Of a DNA stretch of 64,000 nt, positions 1-8,803 are shown piece by piece. This DNA comes from Ensifer sp. IC3342 (GTDB lineage Bacteria; Pseudomonadota; Alphaproteobacteria; Rhizobiales; Rhizobiaceae). Numbering within the stretch: position 1 is the stretch's first letter; the number at the start of each line of letters is the position of its first letter. The stretch lies in the NCBI RefSeq assembly GCF_020193655.1, contig NZ_JADYVE010000001.1, positions 1,550,001 through 1,614,000 on the forward strand, in the 5' to 3' direction. Both the position numbers and the translations under genes were made by a program. The notes beneath the pieces were generated by a model. It ran no database searches and had not been told where the DNA came from. It worked only from the letters and a program-made list of their open reading frames with translations.

Positions 1-597
1 CAGGAAGTTCGACGCATAATCGAGGTCGTTCTTCGGGTAAACGAACGGCTGGCCAACATGGTATTTGTAAGCCATAGCGGCAATCGTCGGCATCTTCGCG
101 ATCATGCGCAGCGACGCGACCATGCGCTGGTGGGGATCGGTGATGTCGGTCGAGTCGTGATAGAAGGCCGACAGCGCGCCGACGCAGCCGCACATGACAG
201 CCATCGGGTGGGCGTCGCGGCGGAAACCGGTGAAGAAGCGCGTCATCTGCTCATGAACCATCGTGTGGTGCGTCACGCGATAGTCGAAGTCGTCCTTCTG
301 AGCCTTGGTCGGCAGTTCACCGTAGAGGAGCAGGTAGCACACTTCGAGGAAGTCGCCGTGTTCCGCCAGTTGCTCGATCGGATAGCCGCGATGGAGCAAC
401 ACGCCTTCGTCGCCATCGATATAGGTGATCTTGGATTCACACGACGCCGTCGACGTAAAGCCCGGATCGTAGGTGAACATCTTCGTCTGCTTGTAGAGCG
501 ATCCGATATCGACGACGGCCGGCCCAATGGATCCCGATCGCACTGGCAGTTCCGCCGATTTTCCATCGAATGTTACAACCGCGCTTTTTTCCGTCAT
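1..597 (-). CDS. gltA: Citrate synthase, N-terminal part (runs off the window)
   Basis: Type II citrate synthase condenses oxaloacetate with acetyl-CoA at the entry of the TCA cycle in the cytoplasm. The 199 N-terminal residues visible carry the family hallmarks: the early FDPGFTST-like stretch (here [20 protein letters not shown]), then [15 protein letters not shown], and [17 protein letters not shown]. The start is the ATG at 595-597, preceded on the minus strand by a GGAGGC Shine-Dalgarno. The carboxyl half with the catalytic His/Asp lies outside the window. The gene is transcribed divergently from comEC, and its leader contains an inverted repeat at 621-640. Confidence 0.96.
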   Translation of the reverse strand, partial: MTEKSAVVTFDGKSAELPVRSGSIGPAVVDIGSLYKQTKMFTYDPGFTSTASCESKITYIDGDEGVLLHRGYPIEQLAEHGDFLEVCYLLLYGELPTKAQKDDFDYRVTHHTMVHEQMTRFFTGFRRDAHPMAVMCGCVGALSAFYHDSTDITDPHQRMVASLRMIAKMPTIAAMAYKYHVGQPFVYPKNDLDYASNFL

Positions 598-620
598 GGG
601 AGCCTCCGTCTTATGGCAAC

Positions 621-640
621 GTGGCATAGCAAAATGCCAC
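621..640. promoter_or_regulatory. Inverted repeat in the gltA leader
   Basis: Perfect 7-bp arms GTGGCAT and ATGCCAC separated by 6 bases, lying 24-43 bases before the gltA ATG. It could form a leader hairpin or be a protein-binding site. No function is established from sequence alone. The rest of 641-829 is AT-rich intergenic DNA that must hold the divergent gltA and comEC promoters; I could not place them firmly. Confidence 0.4.
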
Positions 641-829
641 GAAATTGAACGTTGCGAATTTGCTATATGATTTATTTTCGACTGCCAAGCTGTACGAAAG
701 GCAAATTGGTGCGATGCGAAAATGTGCATATGGCGACGCAATAATCGCATGTTATGGTCAGATGTCCAAGCAGATCAATGATTGTTAATCTGATAATGCG
801 GTACCATTCCATATAGTTCTGCTGATTTT

Positions 830-3349
830 TTGCGCAGCTTATCTTCCGGTTGCAAAGTGGCGACGTTGGTTGCAGGATCGGCCGGTAACCGCAGCGGGGT
901 TGAGCGGACGGGAATGGGGATGGAGGAGCGAGGGCCGACGACGCTCGATGCGCTGCATCGTGCATCGCCTTTCATCGGCAGCCAAGTCGCGGTTCATGCC
1001 ACGGATGCTCCGCTAATGCAGGCCGGTCGCCTGCTGCCACGGGCACTGAGTGGTTCGGCGCTGGGTTACAGGAGCCATGCAACTGCTGTTTCAACCATCC
1101 GGCGATTACGCGCGGCCGTGGAGGAGGAAGCCGATTTTGGGCACGGCTTCGTACTGATCCCGGTGCTTCTGGCGCTCGGCGCCCTCGTGTGGTTCGCTCT
1201 GGCGTATGACGTCGGAATTGCCAAACTTGCACCGCTGCTTTGCATTTTCGGCATATCGGTGCTCCTCTGCAGAGGGCGTTTTGCGCCTTGGCGGCCGATC
1301 GCTGTCGCACCTTTCATCTTTGTTGCCGGTATGTTGCTGGCAGCGGCGGAGACCGCACGCCTCCGCACGGTCATTCTCGATGGACCGGTGACAACGAACC
1401 TTCGCGGAGGCGTGCTGTCGCGCGAGCAGGATGATAGGGGGCGTTGGCGATATCTGGTCGAGATCAAGGAGACGTCCAAGCCGCGGCTACGCAGACCGCC
1501 CTCCAAGGCAACACTGCTGGCGCGAAGTCAGCACGAAGGGTTCCCGGTCGGTGCGATCATCGAGGGAAAGGTGCGCCTTTCCCCGCCTTCGGGACCCGCA
1601 CTGCCCGGCTTGAACGACTTTGCCTTCGACGCCTTCTTCAAGGGCGTTGGAGCGGTCGGGTTCTTCTACGGCGCTCCACGGCAGGTGCCGGACGCGGATG
1701 TTGCTGGATCGCCCACCGGCACGTCCTTGTTTGCCCAAGGCAAGGCCCTCCTTGCTGACGCCCGTGAAGCCGTTGGAGACCGGATCCGAGCGGTGGTCGG
1801 CGGCGACACGGGGGCGATCGCGGCGGCTCTCGTTACTGCGGAAGAGCGGGCCATCAGCCGCGAGACCGTCGAAACCCTGCGAGCCGCCGGCCTGTCCCAC
1901 GTTCTGGCTATTTCGGGGTTGAACATGGTCCTTGCGGCGGGGACCTTTCTCGTTGGAGCGCGGACGCTGTTGAGTCTCGTTCCGGGCCTGGCCGAACGGC
2001 TGCCGATCAAGAAGATCGCCGCAGCCGGGGCCCTGGTGATGGTCCTGCTCTATATCCTGATCTCCGGCGGCGCAGTCTCGGCACTTCGCTCCTGGATCAT
2101 GATCTCCATCATGCTCGTGGCAGTGTTCTTCGACCGGGTTTCGATCAGCCTGCGCAATGTCGCCCTAGCGGCAGTCGTCATTATCGCGTGGACGCCGTCG
2201 GCGGTTGCCGGGCCGGGATTTCAAATGTCCTTCGCGGCCACCCTGGCACTGGTGGCCGGGTATGCCCGCTGGCGCGAATATCGAATGCGAGAGCGTGAGA
2301 GAGTGATTGGCCGCTGGGAGCCGGCGTCCAATTTTGCGATAGGCAGCGTCGCCACGTCTCTGATCGGCGGCTTGGCGACAGCAGTCTATGCGGCCGCCCA
2401 TTTTCATCGGCTGCCAGCCTATGGCTTGATCGCCAACGTCCTCGCCACGCCATTGATCAGCATTCTCATCATGCCGTTCGGCTTGTTCGCCATGCTGCTC
2501 ATGCCATTCGGGCTTGAATATTATCCCCTGGTGGTGATGGGGCAGGGGCTGGATTGGATGCTCGTAGTGGCGCGCTACGTGGCTTCGTTCGATGGCGAGT
2601 GGGTGACGGGACGGGTGGGCGCGACCGGTTTTGCCTTGGCTGCGTTCGGCGGCATCGTGCTGTGCGTGCTGCGAACGCGGCTGGCGCTCGTTGGTGCGGT
2701 GTTGATCGTGTTCGGCGGCACGGCGATCGCGTGGGAGCGCCAGGCGCAACGTCCCTCGATCGTGATATCGGAAGACGGCCAACTGGTTGGGCTGATTGCC
2801 GAAGACGCCATCGCCACCAACGGGACCCGGCCGCCGGACTTCATCTTCTCGCAATGGCAACGGGCGCTGGCCGTCGCCAATCATGTTGCGCCAGTCGTCG
2901 ATAATGCCTCCGCTTTGGCCGCAAAACCTGAATCGCCTGACCTTAAGGCAAGCGCGGCGACTGCGGCTGAAATCCTGTCGTCTGTGAAGGCTGGGGGCTT
3001 TATCTGCCGCAAGCGCGAATGGTGCGTCGGCCGCAGCCATGAAGGCTGGACCATCGTCATCGTCGACGCTCCTGAACTCTTTCAGCCCCTATGCGATGCA
3101 GCAGACCTCGTCGTCGCAGCCATCCGCCGGCCCTTGCCGACCTGCAAATCGAGCAGAGCGCTGGTTGTGACGGCTGAGACTCTGCGGCGAAGCGGCGCGA
3201 TCGAAATTTATGCCGATGAGAAGCAGACCGCGCCGCCGCCCCGCATGCGGATCGTGAAGTCGTTCGGCTCCACGGAGCGGCCATGGCAACGTCATCGCCG
3301 GTATGACTGGCGCAGCGATGACTTCCATCCCGAGGAAGGCAGCTTTTAA
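830..3349 (+). CDS. comEC: ComEC/Rec2-family multi-pass membrane protein
   Basis: ComEC/Rec2 proteins form the inner-membrane channel for single-stranded DNA during transformation; in rhizobia the role is untested as far as I know. The 839-residue frame has two membrane segments near residues 105-150, a DUF4131-like soluble stretch, and then the competence core beginning near residue 350 with the signature GLSHVLAISGLNM followed by many hydrophobic helices to about residue 630. The C-terminal 200 residues show no HxHxDH motif, so a metallo-beta-lactamase domain appears absent or degenerate. Start uncertain: ATG codons at 914 and 920 are alternatives to 830. Convergent with nothing; exbB follows on the same strand 180 bases later. 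Confidence 0.85.
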   Translation: MRSLSSGCKVATLVAGSAGNRSGVERTGMGMEERGPTTLDALHRASPFIGSQVAVHATDAPLMQAGRLLPRALSGSALGYRSHATAVSTIRRLRAAVEEEADFGHGFVLIPVLLALGALVWFALAYDVGIAKLAPLLCIFGISVLLCRGRFAPWRPIAVAPFIFVAGMLLAAAETARLRTVILDGPVTTNLRGGVLSREQDDRGRWRYLVEIKETSKPRLRRPPSKATLLARSQHEGFPVGAIIEGKVRLSPPSGPALPGLNDFAFDAFFKGVGAVGFFYGAPRQVPDADVAGSPTGTSLFAQGKALLADAREAVGDRIRAVVGGDTGAIAAALVTAEERAISRETVETLRAAGLSHVLAISGLNMVLAAGTFLVGARTLLSLVPGLAERLPIKKIAAAGALVMVLLYILISGGAVSALRSWIMISIMLVAVFFDRVSISLRNVALAAVVIIAWTPSAVAGPGFQMSFAATLALVAGYARWREYRMRERERVIGRWEPASNFAIGSVATSLIGGLATAVYAAAHFHRLPAYGLIANVLATPLISILIMPFGLFAMLLMPFGLEYYPLVVMGQGLDWMLVVARYVASFDGEWVTGRVGATGFALAAFGGIVLCVLRTRLALVGAVLIVFGGTAIAWERQAQRPSIVISEDGQLVGLIAEDAIATNGTRPPDFIFSQWQRALAVANHVAPVVDNASALAAKPESPDLKASAATAAEILSSVKAGGFICRKREWCVGRSHEGWTIVIVDAPELFQPLCDAADLVVAAIRRPLPTCKSSRALVVTAETLRRSGAIEIYADEKQTAPPPRMRIVKSFGSTERPWQRHRRYDWRSDDFHPEEGSF

Positions 3350-3445
3350 ATTCGCTCGATAGCGGTCGAAAAACGCGACCAGCTACTATTCTTGATTATT
3401 TCACTCCACAAATTCTTGCCATTCGGCCATTGTTCGTCGTAAAGA

Positions 3446-3465
3446 GCCCGCGTAGGCACGCGGGC
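3446..3465 (+). terminator. GC-rich hairpin between comEC and exbB
   Basis: Perfect 7-bp arms GCCCGCG and CGCGGGC around a 6-base loop, about 100 bases after the comEC stop. There is no T-run after it, so it is either a weak or factor-dependent terminator or a regulatory structure upstream of exbB. Confidence 0.4.
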
Positions 3466-3530
3466 CTGCTCGTCCCCGGATTGCATCGCAGCCGAGGGGC
3501 AAGACAGGCGCACAATATGTGAGGAACGAG

Positions 3531-4529
3531 ATGTCACACGGGACCCGGCCGCAATTGAATGTGTTGTTTGCGGCAACGCTCGTCATTTCACTAGTCGGAG
3601 CGGTTTCGACAGGCTTCGCTCAATCGGCACAACATGATCCCGCCGCAGCGGTTGCCGGGCAAGCACAGGACGCGGCGGCGCCTGCCGTTGAGGCTCCGGC
3701 CGCCGCCGGCGGCCAGGCGAGTGTCACGGCGGCACCAGCTCCGCCTGCGCCTGCCGACGCCGCGACGCCGGGCGCAAACGCCAACCCGGTCCTTCCGCAC
3801 GATCTTTCGCCTATCGGCATGTTTCTTGCTGCCGATATCGTCGTCAAGAGCGTGATGATCGGCCTGGCGCTGGCATCCGTTATCACCTGGGCGATCTTCC
3901 TGGTGAAGACGATAGAGCTCGTTGGCGCAAAATCGCGGCTGAAGCGCGCGGTCCGGACGCTCACCGCCGCGAACGGCCTCGCCGAGATCAAGACGACGCT
4001 CGACAGAAAGGCCGGCGTTGTTGTGGAAATGGTCGCGGCCGCGGTCGACGAAATGGCCCGTTCGGAGGCGGTTCTCGATCATGCGCCGGCCACCGGCATC
4101 AAAGAACGCGTGTCGTCCCTGCTCGGACGCATCGAGACTCGCGCCGGCAAGCGGATGAGCGGCGGCACCGGCATTCTGGCTTCGATCGGCTCGGTTGGTC
4201 CCTTCATTGGACTGTTCGGTACGGTTTGGGGGATCATGAATTCGTTTATCGGAATCAGCAAAGCGCAGACGACCAACTTGGCCATCGTCGCGCCCGGTAT
4301 TGCCGAGGCCTTGCTGGCGACGGCAATTGGCCTCGTCGCGGCCATCCCCGCGGTGGTGATTTACAACTACTTCGCCCGGTCGGTGGGCAGCTACAAGCTT
4401 ATCCTGGCGGATGCGGCGGCGGCGGTGGAGCGATTGGTGAGCCGTGATCTCGACCATCGATACGCGCGCAAGGCTCAGCCACACAGGCGCGACGGCTACG
4501 TCGACACGTCGATAGCCAGGATCGGATAA
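3531..4529 (+). CDS. exbB: ExbB: TonB-system proton channel subunit (MotA/TolQ/ExbB family)
   Basis: ExbB forms, with ExbD, the inner-membrane proton-driven motor that energises TonB for uptake of iron-siderophores and similar ligands. The 332-residue product has a cleavable-looking N-terminal signal (cleavage near GFAQSA), an Ala/Pro-rich periplasmic extension to about residue 95, one membrane helix near 105-125, and the conserved pair of helices starting near 212 (ASIGSVGPFIGLFGTVWG) and 256 (AEALLATAIGLVAAIPAVV). The long N-terminal extension is typical of the alphaproteobacterial ExbB type. I chose the ATG at 3531 because GAGG at 3521-3524 is well spaced; a GTG at 3519 is the longer option. 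exbD follows after 4 bases, so the two are co-translated. No tonB is visible nearby. Confidence 0.93.
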   Translation: MSHGTRPQLNVLFAATLVISLVGAVSTGFAQSAQHDPAAAVAGQAQDAAAPAVEAPAAAGGQASVTAAPAPPAPADAATPGANANPVLPHDLSPIGMFLAADIVVKSVMIGLALASVITWAIFLVKTIELVGAKSRLKRAVRTLTAANGLAEIKTTLDRKAGVVVEMVAAAVDEMARSEAVLDHAPATGIKERVSSLLGRIETRAGKRMSGGTGILASIGSVGPFIGLFGTVWGIMNSFIGISKAQTTNLAIVAPGIAEALLATAIGLVAAIPAVVIYNYFARSVGSYKLILADAAAAVERLVSRDLDHRYARKAQPHRRDGYVDTSIARIG

Positions 4530-4533
4530 GGCG

Positions 4534-4959
4534 ATGGCTGGAAAGATATCCGAAAGTGGTGGCGATCTCGACGAGAACAGCGAGATCAACGTAACGCCCT
4601 TCATCGACGTCATGCTTGTCTTGCTGATTATCTTCATGGTTGCTGCCCCGCTGGCGACTGTCGACATGAAGGTCGATCTGCCGCAGTCCGTGGCCAAGCC
4701 CGCGCCAAGAGACGACAAGCCTGTTTTCGTGACACTGAAGGCAGACCTGACACTGGCGATCGGCAACGAGGAAACGACGCGCGAAAGCTTCGTTTCGGAA
4801 CTCCACCGGACAACCAATGGGGACACGGAAACACGCGTGCTCCTGCGCGCGGATCGCCTGGTCGATTACGGCGAGCTGATGACGGTGATGAACCTTGTTC
4901 AAGGCGCCGGCTACGGCAAGATCGCTCTTGTCGGTCTCGAGGCGGCGCCAGGGCGCTAG
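4534..4959 (+). CDS. exbD: ExbD: TonB-system motor subunit
   Basis: ExbD (ExbD/TolR family) sits inside the ExbB pentamer; its single helix carries the proton-binding Asp. The 141-residue protein has the diagnostic segment EINVTPFIDVMLVLLIIFMV at about residues 15-36, where the Asp after PFI is the expected protonatable residue, followed by a periplasmic domain. It starts four bases after the exbB stop and forms an operon with it. Confidence 0.95.
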   Translation: MAGKISESGGDLDENSEINVTPFIDVMLVLLIIFMVAAPLATVDMKVDLPQSVAKPAPRDDKPVFVTLKADLTLAIGNEETTRESFVSELHRTTNGDTETRVLLRADRLVDYGELMTVMNLVQGAGYGKIALVGLEAAPGR

Positions 4960-4997
4960 CCGCCGGCTATCTGCAGCTTCTAGTCTAATGATCTGTC

Positions 4998-5020
4998 GCA
5001 GCGCTTCGAGCGCTGCTTAT
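4998..5020 (+). terminator. Probable terminator after exbD
   Basis: Perfect stem GCAGCGC (4998-5004) and GCGCTGC (5010-5016) with loop TTCGA, followed by a short T-rich stretch, 38 bases after the exbD stop. It sits in a 336-base gap (4960-5295) between exbD and pcm; I see no convincing gene in the rest of that gap. Confidence 0.55.
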
Positions 5021-5295
5021 CCTGTTGAAATCGAGACTTTGCGCGATCCATTCTGAGTGGCTGGCCGATCACGGGGCCCGCCGTTATCCCGTTCGTTGTG
5101 GACGTGCTGCGGCTCTTGTCGTGAACCGTTGCCGTCTTTCCCTTTTTGCTTGCCGAAACGTCGCTGTCGCTTGAAACCGGCGATGCGGCGATTTATGAGC
5201 TTAGGCAACGGGCTGCGCATCGGCAGCCAGATGCATAATCGCGCGGATTTCCAGGACACCGGCGCCGCGCCTATCCGGGACACGAGGGCAGTATC

Positions 5296-5955
5296 ATGAA
5301 CTTCGAAGCAGCGCGCATTAAGATGGTCGATCATCAGATCCGGACCACGGATGTGACCTCCCATTCGGTGCTGTCCGCCTTCCTTTCCGTGCCTCGCGAG
5401 GAGTTCGTGCCGGCGAAATTGAAGGAACTGGCCTATATCGATGCCGACATCGAACTCGTTGGTGGCGCTGAGCCGCGCTATCTGATGGAGCCATCGCCGC
5501 TGGCGAAGCTGTTGCAGCTCGCTGGAATTTCCAAGTCCGACGTTGTGCTTGAGATCGGTTGCGGAACGGGTTACGCCTCGGCAGTGCTATCCCTGATTGC
5601 TGGCTCAGTCGTCGCACTGGAGAGCGACGAGAGCCTCGCGGCGACGGCGACGGCGACGCTTGCGCGCCTCGGCTATGATAATATCGCAGTGGTGACCGGC
5701 AACCTTACCGAAGGCTATGCCGCAGAAGCGCCCTATGACGTGATTTTCATCAACGGCGGTGTGGAGACTATACCCGAGGGCCTTTTTAGCCAACTCCGCG
5801 ATGGCGGACGCCTCGTGGCGGTTGAAGGATTTAGTAACGCATCTCGTGCAAAACTTTATGTGCGCGGATCCGGCAGGGTCTCGGAACGGTCGGACTTCAA
5901 CACCGCCGTTAAGCCTCTTCCCGGATTTCGTCGGGAGCGTTCTTTTGTTTTCTGA
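5296..5955 (+). CDS. pcm: Protein-L-isoaspartate O-methyltransferase (first of two)
   Basis: PIMT enzymes methylate isoaspartyl residues with S-adenosylmethionine so that damaged proteins can be repaired. The 219-residue product shows the family N-terminus (KMVDHQIRTTDVTSHSVLSAF, VPREEFVP) and the SAM-binding motif VLEIGCGTGYASAVL from about residue 83. The start is the ATG at 5296. A second, different PIMT lies at 31911-32564. The tolC gene follows downstream, with 280 bases between the two. Confidence 0.9.
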   Translation: MNFEAARIKMVDHQIRTTDVTSHSVLSAFLSVPREEFVPAKLKELAYIDADIELVGGAEPRYLMEPSPLAKLLQLAGISKSDVVLEIGCGTGYASAVLSLIAGSVVALESDESLAATATATLARLGYDNIAVVTGNLTEGYAAEAPYDVIFINGGVETIPEGLFSQLRDGGRLVAVEGFSNASRAKLYVRGSGRVSERSDFNTAVKPLPGFRRERSFVF

Positions 5956-6235
5956 GGCACCTCATATTGGTGACGCTCAGCATACAAGTGTTGTCGCCAA
6001 AATCGCAATGTTGCCAATCGGCAACGTATTCTCTGTTTCTTTTTGAAATGGCTGCTGAGAGGGTCAGTGGACTGTTGTCGCAAGAGCGAATCCGGGTTTC
6101 AAAGAGCACAGAGGTAGTGATTTGCTCGCCAATGGGTGGCACGAGCACGTCACCACGGTAGTTGTGCAGGTCGCCCAGAGCGGACTTGCTGGTAATTGCG
6201 GGGCGGCGCGGCTGCCTCGGCTGATCGGAGGGAAG

Positions 6236-7606
6236 ATGGTGTCGATTGTCCGCAAAGCAGCCTTGTGGGCGGCTGTCTCGACCAGTGTGCTGATCGCGCC
6301 GCATGCGGCGCTCGCAGAGACGATCGCCGGCGCAATGGCGAAGGCCTATGCGAACAACCCGGATCTCAACGCCGCACGCGCTGGCCTTCGCGCCACCGAC
6401 GAAGGGGTTCCGATCGCCAAGTCCGGTTACCGGCCTCAGGTTTCGGCCGCGGCGACGGGCACGCTAACCCGCACTGACATCGAGAAAACCGGCACCCTCG
6501 ATCTTCACAGCGGTCAGATCGGCATCAGCATTACCCAGATGATTTTTGATGGGTTTCAGACGCTGAACAACGTCAGAGCCGCCGAATCGAATGTCTTCTC
6601 CAGCCGTGAGACGCTGAAGGCGAATGAGATCCAGATCCTTCTTGCGGCAGCGCAGGCCTATGCCAATATCGCTCGCGACCAGCAGGTCGTTTCAATTCGC
6701 AGGCAGAACCTGGCGTTCCTGAGGGAACAGTTGAATGCCTCGCAAGCTCGCCTCGAGGTGGGGGAAGGAACACGCACGGATGTGAGCCAGGCGGAGGCGC
6801 AACTCGCCGACGCGCAGTCCTTGCTGGTAAGCGCTATCGCTCAGTTGAAGCAAAGCGAAGCGGTCTACGTGCAGATCGTCGGCGCGGCTCCGACGGGAAT
6901 CAGGCAGCCGGCGCCGGCGAGCAAGAGCATGCCGAGATCCCTCGATCAGGCGGTGGCTACAGGCTTGCGGGAAAACCCGCAGATTCTGGCTGCGCAGTAT
7001 GCTGTCGACTCGGCGGGATTCCAGGTGAAGTCGGCCGAAGGCACGATGCTGCCCGGTGTGGTCCTTCAGGGCGCAGTCACGCGTAATACCGGAAATGCCG
7101 GTCAGGGTCTGGACGATACGACGGCGACCATCACCGCGCGGCTGGAAGTGCCGATCTATCAGGGCGGCGCTGAATACGGCCAGATCCGTCAAGCGAAGGA
7201 AATCCTGGGCCAGCAGCGGATACTTGTCGATTCCGCGCGTGCTTCGGTTCAACAGACCGTTGTCTCGGCCTACGCTCAGCTTGATTCCGCTCTCGCCCGA
7301 ATCACTTCCAGCCGGGCGCAGATTGCCGCCGCCAACCTGGCGCTCGAGGGGGTCATCGAAGAGCGCAAAGTCGGTCAGCGCACGACACTCGACGTGCTCG
7401 ATTCGCAGCAGGACGTTCTGGACGCGCAGGAGTCGCTTGCCGCTGCGCAGCGCGACGCCGTCGTGGCGAGCTACTCGCTGCTCGCCGCCATGGGCCGACT
7501 GACCGTCAAGACCCAGGGTCTCGCGGTTGCGGAATATCGCTCCGAAGAGCACTACGAAGCCGTCAAGGACAAGTGGTTCGGCCTGCGGACCGTTGACGGC
7601 CGCTGA
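6236..7606 (+). CDS. tolC: TolC-type outer-membrane efflux/secretion channel
   Basis: TolC forms the trimeric outer-membrane exit duct for type I secretion and RND efflux pumps; in Sinorhizobium it is needed for exopolysaccharide/protein secretion and symbiosis. From the ATG at 6236 (GGAGGG seven bases upstream) the product is 456 residues, with a clear signal peptide ending near APHAALA, then two outer-membrane-efflux repeats rich in Ala/Gln helices, e.g. AYANNPDLNAARAGLRATDE and the second-half ENPQILAAQYAVDSAG. The frame remains open upstream to 6122, but that part does not resemble coding sequence of the family. A RIME1-type repeat lies right after the stop. Confidence 0.94.
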   Translation: MVSIVRKAALWAAVSTSVLIAPHAALAETIAGAMAKAYANNPDLNAARAGLRATDEGVPIAKSGYRPQVSAAATGTLTRTDIEKTGTLDLHSGQIGISITQMIFDGFQTLNNVRAAESNVFSSRETLKANEIQILLAAAQAYANIARDQQVVSIRRQNLAFLREQLNASQARLEVGEGTRTDVSQAEAQLADAQSLLVSAIAQLKQSEAVYVQIVGAAPTGIRQPAPASKSMPRSLDQAVATGLRENPQILAAQYAVDSAGFQVKSAEGTMLPGVVLQGAVTRNTGNAGQGLDDTTATITARLEVPIYQGGAEYGQIRQAKEILGQQRILVDSARASVQQTVVSAYAQLDSALARITSSRAQIAAANLALEGVIEERKVGQRTTLDVLDSQQDVLDAQESLAAAQRDAVVASYSLLAAMGRLTVKTQGLAVAEYRSEEHYEAVKDKWFGLRTVDGR

Positions 7607-7614
7607 GCGCATGA

Positions 7615-7719
7615 ACTGCAGCGCCGAGCGTCTTATATGATGCCCAAAGGACGCTGTAGCGCGTTGAATCGCTGCATGTTTTTATCCTTAAATCGGCTGC
7701 GATTTAAAGAACACGCAGT
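7615..7719 (+). repeat. RIME1-type palindromic intergenic element, copy 1
   Basis: About 105 bases made of two imperfect palindromes: a GC-rich one beginning GCAGCGCCGAGCGTCTTA and an AT-rich one around TCCTTAAATCGGCTGCGATTTAAAG, ended by a TGCATG/GCAG-like border. The same arrangement recurs at 14659, 32642 and 42714 and, halved, at 29744. This matches the RIME1 repeats known from Rhizobium and Sinorhizobium. Confidence 0.8.
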
Positions 7720-7882
7720 AGGCGGGGCAGACGGCATCTGCCCCGAAAAACAAATCTGTGCAAGAATCCCCATGGTTGATTCGTGACGTTTGTTTCGTCC
7801 GCGAACTCACTTAAGGTCTGTTTGAAATCGGCACATGGACCCTTTTTGAGCCCGTGTTTGGCCGCACCAAACGAGGATGGAT

Positions 7883-8671
7883 ATGGCACAGCTCAATGTC
7901 GCGCGTGAACCTTCGATGGACGAGATTCTGGCGTCCATTCGCAAGATCATCGAGAACAACGAGCCTGGGCAGATGGGATCCTCTGTCCGGCAGGAGTTCG
8001 AAGACGAAGCCGGCGACGAGATCGAACTGACAATCGACTCGGAAATCGAAGCCGTCGCGTTCGGCGCATCCGAAGAGCCTCGTCCTTCGTCCCATGTGTC
8101 GCCGGCCGATGCAACCGGTAACGCGGCAGAAACGCAGACTTCGCCGCAGCCGCCGCTTTCCCTCGCCGATGTCGCAGCAAGGGTGCGAGCCGCTTCCGAA
8201 CGTCACGCCGTGAACTACGTTTCAAAGGACCAGGTCGGTCCGGCCTCGACGCCTCCGGTGCAGAATAATCCGGTAATCACCTCGCGAATGGCGGCGGTCT
8301 CGTCGCCAGCGACCCCTGTGAACGCGGACGCCACGAAAGCGGAAGACGAGGCCGTCGGGGATGTCGCCGCTGAGCGGATAGTCCCCGAGCCCGACGCGTC
8401 GTCACGGGCGATACTTCGGGAGAAAGTGGCCGACGCCGAGGAGACCCCACCGAGCGCGATCGTGTCGCCGGCGGTCAGTCGCCAGGTGGCGCGCTCATTC
8501 GAGGACCTGGCTCACGCAGTCGAACAAAGCCCCAGGCGTTCCTTCGACGAGATCGCTGAAGCGATGCTTCGGCCGATGCTGCAGGAGTGGCTGGATGACA
8601 ATCTGCCCACCTTGGTCGAGCGTTTGGTGCGCGAGGAAATCGAACGCGTCGCGCGCGGTCCTCGGCGCTGA
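7883..8671 (+). CDS. popZ: PopZ-like polar organising protein (DUF2497)
   Basis: PopZ self-assembles at the cell pole and anchors the ParB-origin complex and cell-cycle regulators in alphaproteobacteria. The 262-residue protein has the characteristic arrangement: a short conserved N-terminal helix (REPSMDEILASIRKIIE, residues about 8-24), a long acidic, Pro/Ala-rich disordered middle, and the C-terminal oligomerisation region LRPMLQEWLDDNLPTLVERLV near the end. Start at 7883 is preferred because CGAGG lies six bases upstream; an ATG at 7877 would add two residues. It is followed by valS on the same strand. Confidence 0.87.
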   Translation: MAQLNVAREPSMDEILASIRKIIENNEPGQMGSSVRQEFEDEAGDEIELTIDSEIEAVAFGASEEPRPSSHVSPADATGNAAETQTSPQPPLSLADVAARVRAASERHAVNYVSKDQVGPASTPPVQNNPVITSRMAAVSSPATPVNADATKAEDEAVGDVAAERIVPEPDASSRAILREKVADAEETPPSAIVSPAVSRQVARSFEDLAHAVEQSPRRSFDEIAEAMLRPMLQEWLDDNLPTLVERLVREEIERVARGPRR

Positions 8672-8803
8672 CCGGCGCTTCTGCGCAAAGTCAAAGTCGC
8701 GGGCGTAGTCGCTTGCGGCTTTTTTGCCGTTTGTGTTGACTTGCACTCGGCCTTCCGGTTTACAAAAACGCTGACATCAATCTCCAAAAAAACTGGCCGA
8801 AAA

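Noticed and set aside
5057-5299. An 80-codon frame between exbD and pcm
   Set aside because: Cys/Arg/Pro-rich composition unlike a real protein, no Shine-Dalgarno, and it ends inside the pcm start.
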